A stretch of DNA of 64,000 nt from Bradyrhizobium aeschynomenes. GTDB lineage: Bacteria; Pseudomonadota; Alphaproteobacteria; Rhizobiales; Xanthobacteraceae. Shown here in pieces: positions 57,727 to 64,000 of this stretch (position 1 is the stretch's first letter; each line of letters begins with the position of its first letter). Below the pieces are notes generated by a model. It was not told where the DNA came from, made no database searches, and saw nothing but the letters and a program-made list of their open reading frames with translations. Position numbers and translations under genes: made by a program. The DNA is taken from NCBI RefSeq assembly GCF_013178945.1, contig NZ_JABFDM010000005.1:1-64000 (forward strand), in the 5' to 3' direction.

Positions 57727-58080
57727 ATGACCCAAACCAAACTGGAAGTGCCCGCCGAGCTGCGCGACCTTGCGGAAAAGACCATCGCGCAGGCGGAAAG
57801 GGCATTCGAGATGTTCTTCGACGCGGCCGGCAAGTCGATCGGCACAGTCCCGGGGCCGGCTGCCGACATGTCGAAGCAGGCGCTCACCCTCACCGAACAG
57901 AATATCAAGACCGCCTTCGAGCATGCGCGAAAACTGGTTCATGCGACCGAGCTCGAGGAGGCGATGCGGATTCAATCGGAGTTCCTGCGCAGCCAGTTCA
58001 CCAATGCCGGCGAGCACATGAAGACGATTACGGCGGGCATCATGTCCGCCGCAAGCAAGGCCGCAGAGCCGAAATCTTAA
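57727..58080 (+). CDS. Phasin family protein
   Basis: 117 residues, all-helical, with LEVPAELRDLAEKTIAQAER and FEMFFDAAGKS as in Phasin_2. Phasins coat polyhydroxyalkanoate granules. GGAGGATGTAACC precedes the ATG. The tail AASKAAEPKS resembles PHA-surface phasins. Followed by short direct repeats. Confidence 0.88.
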   Translation: MTQTKLEVPAELRDLAEKTIAQAERAFEMFFDAAGKSIGTVPGPAADMSKQALTLTEQNIKTAFEHARKLVHATELEEAMRIQSEFLRSQFTNAGEHMKTITAGIMSAASKAAEPKS

Positions 58081-58095
58081 GAGCACCAGTCCTGA

Positions 58096-58138
58096 GAGGC
58101 CAACGCTCAAGAGCCAACGCTAAAGAGCCAACTCTCAA
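58096..58138. repeat. Three degenerate 14-15-bp direct repeats after the phasin gene
   Basis: Units GAGGCCAACGCTCAA (58096), GAGCCAACGCTAAA (58111) and GAGCCAACTCTCAA (58125), then a partial GAGCTAAG. Purpose unknown; probably replication slippage. Confidence 0.7.
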
Positions 58139-58235
58139 GAGCTAAGGCCTCGTCAGGGTCCTCGCCACGAGTTGAACCGTGCGGCGTGATGCCGTGCAAG
58201 ATCGGCGGCCGTTCGGCCGCCGGCGAGCTTCGCCC

Positions 58236-58550
58236 CTATTTGCGCAACGAGCCGATATAGGCCGCGATGTCCGCTGCCTCCAGCCGGTTGAGCGGGAAGC
58301 TGGGCATCTTCGGATGCGGATCGAGCAGGAAGAACGCGACCTTCTCGGGAGTGAAATCCGCTTTCTGCGCGATCTGCGCGAACGACGGAACGTCGGCGCT
58401 CGCCTGCTTCTGAGTCCCCTCGATGAGGTGGCACGACGCGCACCAGCGCCGGGCGAGATCGGCGCCATGGTCCGCATCGGCGGCCCACGCCCATGTCGAC
58501 GCCGCAGTCGCTGCCGCAACCGCCAGAACTCTGATCACCAAGGGGCGCAT
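58236..58550 (-). CDS. Class I c-type cytochrome
   Basis: 104 residues. Signal peptide about 1-23 (VLAVAAATAASTWAWAADAD). The haem c motif CASCH lies at 37-41, and PKMPSFPLNRLEAADIAAYI supplies the distal Met and the C-terminal helix. A periplasmic single-haem electron carrier. Standing alone, so its partner is unknown. Confidence 0.88.
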   Translation of the reverse strand: MRPLVIRVLAVAAATAASTWAWAADADHGADLARRWCASCHLIEGTQKQASADVPSFAQIAQKADFTPEKVAFFLLDPHPKMPSFPLNRLEAADIAAYIGSLRK

Positions 58551-58704
58551 CCGGTCACTCCGATCAATTCGATGGTGGGGGCGAGCATGACGCCGGCCGC
58601 TGGCGCGACGGCTGCTCGCGAGGGGAACATCTTGGCATGAAGAACGATCCTCGTCCCGCCCGTCGTGCGGGACGAGCCGGCGGACGACGCAATGCCTGCC
58701 GCGC

Positions 58705-58839
58705 TCAGCTGCAGCATGACCTCGGAAAGTCAGAGAGGTCGATCTTGCTGACGATCGCCTTCAAGAAGGCGCTGATCCGGCGCAGGAGAGACGAGCCGGG
58801 CGCAGGGACGGCGGTCAGCTGGTCTGCAACGTAGGACAT
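58705..58839 (-). CDS. Very small hypothetical protein
   Basis: 44 residues, MSYVADQLTAVPAPGSSLLR with an amphipathic RRISAFLKAIVSKIDLSDF. GGGAGGG about 6 bases before the ATG is a good ribosome site. Its first codons overlap the end of the gene on the right. Confidence 0.45.
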   Translation of the reverse strand: MSYVADQLTAVPAPGSSLLRRISAFLKAIVSKIDLSDFPRSCCS

Positions 58840-59018
58840 ATCGAGCCCTCCCTGTCGCTCAGCGTTCTTCCGGTGCGCTTGTTGACGAGATGCAGGCGCC
58901 CGCATGCCGGGCATGAGACCGCTTCGTAAGCATCGTCGTGCTCGGTAAACGGTGGCACCGCCAAACCGATCTGCACGTTCGATCCCGTGTGGGAGCAGCG
59001 AAAAACGAGGTTTTCCAT
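58815..59018 (-). CDS. Small zinc-ribbon-like protein
   Basis: 67 residues, MENLVFRCSHTGSNVQIGLA and SCPACGRLHLVNKRTGRTLS. Cys8 and the CPAC pair resemble a zinc ribbon, a type of small conserved bradyrhizobial protein. Ribosome site weak. Confidence 0.6.
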   Translation of the reverse strand: MENLVFRCSHTGSNVQIGLAVPPFTEHDDAYEAVSCPACGRLHLVNKRTGRTLSDREGSICPTLQTS

Positions 59019-59127
59019 TGCCTGACCATGACGGATCGCGCGGCCGATACCTTGATCTGTCTCAACGGAGAGAGGTCACGGATCAGCCGATGGATGCGAG
59101 ATTGCAGCGCGTCGCGACGGAGACGCC

Positions 59128-59376
59128 TCAGGTCAAGCCGTGTGACGTGGCCTTGGTCAGATCCAGCCGCTCGGCGACATTGGCCGCAGTGACGGAGCCC
59201 GTCTGGGTGGCTCGCAGCGCAGCGTCGATCTTCGACTTCACGCGCCGTGCAGCGAGGGCGGCAAGCCTCGTCTGGGTTCGTCCGGTTTTGACTTGGTCGC
59301 CGAACTCGTACCGCCATTCCCAAATGTCCGGTTCAGCAGTCGCCACGACCGTATATTGGACACCTCGGTGGATCAC
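59128..59376 (-). CDS. Conserved-looking small protein
   Basis: About 82 residues if it starts at the GTG at 59376, which follows a G-run ribosome site (GGGGGG); the open frame continues to a GTG at 59400. IHRGVQYTVVATAEPDIWEW and GDQVKTGRTQTRLAALAARR suggest a small beta-sheet domain with a basic helix. Function unknown. Confidence 0.6.
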   Translation of the reverse strand: MIHRGVQYTVVATAEPDIWEWRYEFGDQVKTGRTQTRLAALAARRVKSKIDAALRATQTGSVTAANVAERLDLTKATSHGLT

Positions 59377-59719
59377 GGAACCCCCCTTTAACACTTCCAC
59401 TGCAAGTCAACGTCTAACCAACCTACAATCAATCCGGGCAACTACGGGACTGGAACAATTGCCAGATGTGCGAAGGTAAACTGGTTAACACCACCATGCC
59501 GACAATGTTCCCGGGCGCACGCGGTTTCCGTGCAATCTGTCGCAGGGAAGAACGTCTGCAGCATCCGTTCGGTTTACAGACATCGCGCATGGAATCTGAA
59601 ACAAGGCCGGATCGTCTCGCGGGCAACCTTCAGGGTTCCAATCGGTTGCTGGCGGACTTCTGAGATTCACGCGGGCTTTCTCACAGCGCAGGTCCGCTCA
59701 CGAGACGAGGCTGGTGTTG
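59377..59719. other. Intergenic region without a gene
   Basis: About 340 bp between divergently oriented genes. Moderately AT-rich at the left end. No RNA gene or terminator seen. It should contain the opgC promoter. Confidence 0.4.
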
Positions 59720-60871
59720 ATGGCCGGTGGTCGAAAGCTGGCGAAGACCGATGGCGCAGGCGAAACCGGCGACGGGCGTCGCGACCTGCGGCTCGATGCG
59801 TGCCGCGGTCTGGCGCTGTGGTTTATCTTCGTCGATCACGTGCCTGACAATTCGCTGGCCTGGCTGACGTTGCGCAACTACGGCTTCAGCGACACCTCCG
59901 AGGTGTTCGTCTTCATCTCCGGCTACACGTGCATGCTCGCCTATGGCGGCGCGCTGCCAAAGCAGGGCTGGGCGACGACGATCGTGCGCGCGCTGCGGCG
60001 CGCCTGGGAGATCTACGCGGCGTTCCTGGTGCTGCTGCTGGCCTATGCGGCGCTGGTCTGGTTCGTCGGCGGCGGCACGCGCTTCGTCGACGAGACCAAC
60101 ACTGGCTTCTTCTTTCGTGAGCCCGGTCCGACACTGCTCCATGTGGCGCTGCTGCAGTTCGCGCCCGTCAACACCGACATCCTGCTGACCTTCGCGATCC
60201 TGCACATCTGCTTCCCGCTCATTCTCTGGATGATGATGACGAGCGCGACCCTGACGCTCGTGCTGTCGGTCCTGCTCTACATGATGGTGCAGCTGTTCAG
60301 CTGGCAGGTGCCCGCGTGGCCGAGCGGCGAATTGTATTTCAATCCGTTCGCCTGGCAGCTGTTGTTCGTCATCGGTGCCTGGTACGCCCATGGCGGCGCC
60401 GCGCGCCTGCGCCCGGTGCTGAGCTCGCGCACGATCTTGATCGTAGCGCTCGGCTATCTCGCCTTCAGCCTGTTCGTGGCGCTGAGCTGGGAGTTCAAGA
60501 GTCTGGAAGGCCTGATCCCGTCGGCCGTCACCGGCCTGATCTATCCGATCTACAAGAGCCATCTGGCGCCGGTGCGGCTGCTGCACTTTTTCGCGCTCGC
60601 TCTCGTGGTCTCGCGGCTGGCGCCGCCGCAGTGGCGCGGCCCGATCCGCCCGTTGACGACGGCGATGATCAGATGCGGCGAGAACTCGCTCTCGATGTAT
60701 TGTCTCGGTGTACTCCTGGCCTTCATCGGCCAAGTCCTGCTGACCGACGTCTTTGGTGGCCTTGCCATGCAGCTGGCGATCAGCGTCGCCGGCATTGCGA
60801 TCATGATTGGCGCCGCAACGCTGCTGACATGGGAATCACAGCTCGACCGGCGCGGGCCTCGGCTGTTCTGA
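59720..60871 (+). CDS. opgC: OpgC-like membrane acyltransferase
   Basis: About 383 residues with ten or so membrane segments. The start RRDLRLDACRGLALWFIFVD HVPDN (split here) and SDTSEVFVFISGYTCMLAYG are typical of OpgC, which transfers succinyl or similar groups to periplasmic glucans at the cytoplasmic membrane. ATG at 59720 with GAGG upstream (GTG 59714 is also possible). No opgGH nearby. Confidence 0.87.
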   Translation: MAGGRKLAKTDGAGETGDGRRDLRLDACRGLALWFIFVDHVPDNSLAWLTLRNYGFSDTSEVFVFISGYTCMLAYGGALPKQGWATTIVRALRRAWEIYAAFLVLLLAYAALVWFVGGGTRFVDETNTGFFFREPGPTLLHVALLQFAPVNTDILLTFAILHICFPLILWMMMTSATLTLVLSVLLYMMVQLFSWQVPAWPSGELYFNPFAWQLLFVIGAWYAHGGAARLRPVLSSRTILIVALGYLAFSLFVALSWEFKSLEGLIPSAVTGLIYPIYKSHLAPVRLLHFFALALVVSRLAPPQWRGPIRPLTTAMIRCGENSLSMYCLGVLLAFIGQVLLTDVFGGLAMQLAISVAGIAIMIGAATLLTWESQLDRRGPRLF

Positions 60872-60877
60872 TCGCCG

Positions 60878-61171
60878 TCAGCCCCGGCGTGCGACGGCGA
60901 CGCCAAACAAGAAGGCGACGAACAGGCTGGCAAGCGGGGCCTCGCGGGTGATCGCGGCGAGGGTCGAGAGGGCGGTTCCCGGCCGCCGCGCCTCCTTCGC
61001 TGCCTCGCTCAGCCGATCGGCGGCGGCACCCAGCGTCCCCACGATCTCGCCCAGCGAGTGCGACATGTCGGTCGCCGTATCGAGCGCGCGTTCGGCGATG
61101 CCGGGCTGCGGAGATGTTTCGAACGTTTCGTTGCTCACTGCCGTTACCTTCTCGACGCTGATCGGTCGCAT
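60878..61171 (-). CDS. Small membrane-anchored protein (DUF883/ElaB-like plan)
   Basis: 97 residues: a helical soluble part (ERALDTATDMSHSLGEIVGT, LGAAADRLSEAAKEARRPGT) and a C-terminal hydrophobic helix LASLFVAFLFGVAVARRG. The layout resembles ElaB/YqjD-type stress proteins that sit on the inner membrane. Not firmly identified. Convergent with opgC, 6 bp apart. Confidence 0.6.
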   Translation of the reverse strand: MRPISVEKVTAVSNETFETSPQPGIAERALDTATDMSHSLGEIVGTLGAAADRLSEAAKEARRPGTALSTLAAITREAPLASLFVAFLFGVAVARRG

Positions 61172-61352
61172 TGAGACGTCATCCTCGGCGCAACGCACTT
61201 GGCACGCCGCAGACTTCCGATCAAATGCCGGCTGACGCGTTTGGTTCCATCGTCATGGTTGCAGGTCTCGAAACCGGTGTATCGTCGTGCGCAGATGCGC
61301 CATTCGAGCTCCGCAGCGGGTATGCTTCGGACGAGCATGAAAGGATCCCGTC

Positions 61353-62327
61353 TTGGCTTCATCGGATACAGCACCGCCGCAGCGCATCGCCGTTCTCGGC
61401 GCGCCGATCGATCTCGGCGCGTCCGTGCGCGGCACGCTGATGGGGCCGGCTGCCTTGCGCACGGCGGGTCTCATCACCGTGCTCGAGACCCTCGGGCTCG
61501 ACGTCACCGACTACGGCGATGTCAACATCAGCGATGTGCGGGAGCTCGGCGACGCGCCTCCTGCAAAGGCCAAACACTACCGCCAGATCCAGCGCTGGTC
61601 CCAGGTGCTGGCCCGCCGCAGCCATGAGTTGGCGCAGACCGGTGCGATCCCGGTGTTCCTCGGCGGTGACCATTCGCTGTCCATGGGATCGGTGAACGGG
61701 ATCGCACGACATTGCCGCGAGCAGGGGCGGGAACTATTCGTGCTCTGGCTCGACGCGCATGCCGACTACAACACGCCGGAGACGACGATCACCGCCAATA
61801 TGCACGGCATGTCCGCCGCCTTCCTCTGCGGTGAGCCTGGCCTCGATGGTCTGCTCGGCGATGAGAGGCGGGCGAGCATCACTCCCGAGCAGCTCGAGCT
61901 TTTCGGCATCCGCTCGATCGACAAGGCGGAGAAGGAGCTCTTGCGGCTGCGGCGCATCAGCATTGCCGACATGCGCGCCATCGACGAGTTCGGTGTCGGC
62001 GTGCTGATGCGGCGCGTGCTCGACAAGGTCCGGGCACGCGACGGTGTCCTGCATGTCAGTTTCGACGTCGACTTCCTTGATCCCGACGTGGCGCCGGGCG
62101 TCGGCACCACCGTGCCTGGCGGCGCGACCTACCGCGAGGCTCATCTCATCATGGAGCTGCTGCACGATTCTGGTTTGGTGCGCTCTGTCGACATCGTCGA
62201 GCTCAACCCGTTTCTCGACGAGCGCGGCAGGACCGCGCGCGTGGCGGTCGAGCTGATTGCGAGCCTGTTCGGCCAGCAGATCACCGACCGGCCGACTCCG
62301 AGCAACGCGATCGTGCCCGATCAATAG
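61353..62327 (+). CDS. Arginase
   Basis: 324 residues of the ureohydrolase family. Mn-binding motifs: GGDHSLSMG, LDAHADYNTPET and SFDVDFLDPDVAPGVGTT. GTLMGPAALRTAGL and MHGMSAAFLCGE favour arginase over agmatinase. It should hydrolyse arginine to ornithine and urea. No ATG is available before residue 30 or so; a TTG at 61353 with AAGGA 8 bases upstream is the likely start. Confidence 0.92.
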   Translation: MASSDTAPPQRIAVLGAPIDLGASVRGTLMGPAALRTAGLITVLETLGLDVTDYGDVNISDVRELGDAPPAKAKHYRQIQRWSQVLARRSHELAQTGAIPVFLGGDHSLSMGSVNGIARHCREQGRELFVLWLDAHADYNTPETTITANMHGMSAAFLCGEPGLDGLLGDERRASITPEQLELFGIRSIDKAEKELLRLRRISIADMRAIDEFGVGVLMRRVLDKVRARDGVLHVSFDVDFLDPDVAPGVGTTVPGGATYREAHLIMELLHDSGLVRSVDIVELNPFLDERGRTARVAVELIASLFGQQITDRPTPSNAIVPDQ

Positions 62328-62356
62328 CTCTCCGAAGGAACGGGGTCTTCGCAACG

Positions 62357-62388
62357 GCGGATGCCTCGTGAACGGCCGAGGCATCCGC
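62357..62388. terminator. Bidirectional terminator between arginase and malic enzyme genes
   Basis: Perfect 12-bp stem GCGGATGCCTCG/CGAGGCATCCGC with an 8-base loop, midway between the two convergent stop codons. Confidence 0.75.
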
Positions 62389-62398
62389 AGGGCGGCGA

Positions 62399-64000
62399 TC
62401 AGTAGCGGGCGTCGTACATCTTCGCCTCCACGAAGCCGAGCAGGTCGTTCGGCGCGGGCCCCGTGGCGAGTCCGTTCTGATAGGCCACACCGGCGACCGC
62501 CGCACCGATATGGGCCGACACTTCGCGGATGCGCGGCAGGGCCGGGTAAAGGCTGCCCTGCTCGAGATCGGCACCGGTGACGCAGTTCGCCAGCGTGTGG
62601 GCCGCGGCCATGAACATCTCGTCCGTCACGAGCCGCGCGCCGCTGGCGATGGCACCGAGGCCGACGCCGGGGAAGATGTAGGAGTTGTTGCCCTGGCGCG
62701 GCACGAAGGTCGTGCCGTCGAGCTTGACCGGATCGTAGGGGCTGCCGCAGGCGAACAGCGCGCGGCCCTGGGTGTAACGATAGGCCGCCTCCGCCGAACA
62801 TTCCGCCTTTGAGGTCGGGTTGGAGAGCGCGAAAATGATCGGGCGCTCGTTCAGCTCCGCCATGGCCTGCAGCACCTCCGGCGTGAACGCGCCGCCCACG
62901 GCCGCCACGCCGACGATCGCCGTCGGCTTGAGCGTCTTGATCGCGGTCAGGAAGTCTGCGATCGGAGCTTGGTCGTGCGCATAACGCAGTTTATGGCCGT
63001 GCAGGTTCTCGCGTCCCTTGATGACGAGACCGCGCGAATCCGTCAGCCAGTTACGTCGCAACGCCTCGGCTTCCGACAGCCCCTCGGCCATCATGGCGGA
63101 CACGACGAGGTCGGCGATGCCAGTCGCGGCCTCGCCGGCGCCGAGGAACAGCACGGTCTGGTCGGCCAGCTTGCCGCCGGTAATGCGCAAGGCCGAGAAC
63201 AGACCTGCCAGCGCCACGGCTGCCGTGCCCTGGATGTCGTCGTTGAAGACGCAAGCGTCGTCGCGATATTTGTGAAGCAGCTTGAAGGCCGCGTGGTTGG
63301 CGAAGTCCTCGAACTGAATCAGCACGCCGGGGAAGGCGGCGCGGGCCGCCGTCATGAACTCATCGACGAACGAATCATAGGCGTCGCCGCCGAGGCGCTT
63401 CTGGCGCAGTCCGATGTAATACGGGTCGTTCAGCAGCTCTTCGTTGTTGGTGCCGACGTCGAGCATGACCGGGAGGCATTCCTCGGGATGAATACCGGCG
63501 CAGGCCGAGTACAGCGACAGCTTGCCGACCGGAATGCCCATTCCGTTGGCGCCGAGATCGCCGAGGCCGAGGATGCGTTCGCCGTCGGTGACGACGATCA
63601 GCTTGGCACGGTAAGGCCAGTTGGACAGGATCTCGGCAATCCTGCCGCGATCGTTGGCCGAGATGAACAGGCCGCGCGGACGCTGGAAGATCAGGCCGTA
63701 TTTCTGACAGGCGAGACCGACGGTCGGCGTGTAGATCAGCGGCTGGATCTCGTCGATGTTGTCGCAGACCACCCGGAAGAACAGCGCCTCGTTGCGGTCG
63801 TGCAGCGCGTTGAGCGCGACGTACTTCTCGAGATCGTTGGAGAGGCTGCGAAGATTGACCAGGATCCGCTCGGCCTGGGCCTGCATCGACATCACGCCTG
63901 CGGGCAGGAAGCCGCGCAGGCCCAGCGCATCGCGCTCCTGCTCGGTGAAGCCGGTCCCCTTGTTGAGCAAGGGATCCCGCAGCAGAGCGAGTCCGCGGGG
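62399..64000 (-). CDS. NAD(P)-dependent malic enzyme (5' end outside the window)
   Basis: Partial: at least 533 residues. The frame stays open through the right edge (the last codons read PRGLALLRDP before LLNKGTGFT, matching the usual malic-enzyme N-terminus), so the start lies beyond base 64000. Landmarks: YTPTVGLACQ, VVTDGERILGLGDLGANGMG (substrate and NAD region), FNDDIQGTAAVALAG, FLGAGEAATGIADLV, IFALSNPTSKAECSAEAAYR. Large eukaryote-type (MaeA-like) class. Oxidatively decarboxylates malate to pyruvate, which links dicarboxylate use to acetyl-CoA supply. Confidence 0.95.
   Translation of the reverse strand, partial: PRGLALLRDPLLNKGTGFTEQERDALGLRGFLPAGVMSMQAQAERILVNLRSLSNDLEKYVALNALHDRNEALFFRVVCDNIDEIQPLIYTPTVGLACQKYGLIFQRPRGLFISANDRGRIAEILSNWPYRAKLIVVTDGERILGLGDLGANGMGIPVGKLSLYSACAGIHPEECLPVMLDVGTNNEELLNDPYYIGLRQKRLGGDAYDSFVDEFMTAARAAFPGVLIQFEDFANHAAFKLLHKYRDDACVFNDDIQGTAAVALAGLFSALRITGGKLADQTVLFLGAGEAATGIADLVVSAMMAEGLSEAEALRRNWLTDSRGLVIKGRENLHGHKLRYAHDQAPIADFLTAIKTLKPTAIVGVAAVGGAFTPEVLQAMAELNERPIIFALSNPTSKAECSAEAAYRYTQGRALFACGSPYDPVKLDGTTFVPRQGNNSYIFPGVGLGAIASGARLVTDEMFMAAAHTLANCVTGADLEQGSLYPALPRIREVSAHIGAAVAGVAYQNGLATGPAPNDLLGFVEAKMYDARY

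Noticed and set aside
1..64000. tRNA genes, rRNA, CRISPR arrays, insertion sequences or attachment sites
   Set aside because: Scanning by eye found no cloverleaf-like conserved T-arm sequence, no regularly spaced repeats, no transposase and no integrase; a tRNAscan or IS search would be the formal test.

Overview
The window is GC-rich alphaproteobacterial chromosome. Gene content and order (nifH-nifQ, nifV-cysE-nifW, fixABCX, Irr-like Fur protein, phasin, OpgC, many small bradyrhizobial hypotheticals) point to Bradyrhizobium. An operon-encoded nifV suggests the photosynthetic or free-living diazotrophic bradyrhizobia (BTAi1/ORS278 type) rather than classical soybean symbionts. This assignment is inference from content. 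No tRNA, rRNA, CRISPR array or insertion sequence was seen.

1-10.8 kb is a nitrogen-fixation block. nifH and nifQ are separated by a perfect 14-bp stem-loop and followed by an Irr/Fur-type regulator. A NifA site plus sigma-54 promoter precedes nifV-cysE-nifW, and a second sigma-54 promoter precedes fixABCX. Next come molybdenum genes: a molbindin behind a 20-bp palindrome, a DUF2478 protein and modD. Together they supply electrons (FixABCX), homocitrate (NifV), cysteine (CysE) and Mo (NifQ, Mop, ModD) to nitrogenase.

10.8-22.1 kb is accessory metabolism: a fusion of two different periplasmic binding proteins, a membrane-anchored Sel1-like protein, ahpC-ahpD, an NMT1-type ABC transporter with an acetamidase/formamidase homologue and an SDR dehydrogenase, and a MscS channel.

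22.1-41 kb is a large phosphonate island: phnCDEE, a second ABC transporter with a phosphodiesterase, phnF, phnGHIJKLMN, and a divergent operon of a hexapeptide acetyltransferase, a second PhnM-like protein and a DUF1045 2H-phosphoesterase. Four Pho-box-like sites and one GntR-type operator sit at the promoters, so phosphate starvation (PhoB) and PhnF probably co-regulate it.

41-64 kb is mixed: a UPF0104 membrane protein overlapping an SMR transporter gene, a CI/LexA-type repressor with a GcrA-like gene and matching candidate operators, a lone BamA paralogue with a 33-bp tandem duplication at its 3' end, a cupin/YcgG/MFS/GNAT cluster divergent from a GlxA-type regulator, a phasin, a cytochrome c, OpgC, arginase and a malic enzyme that runs off the right edge.
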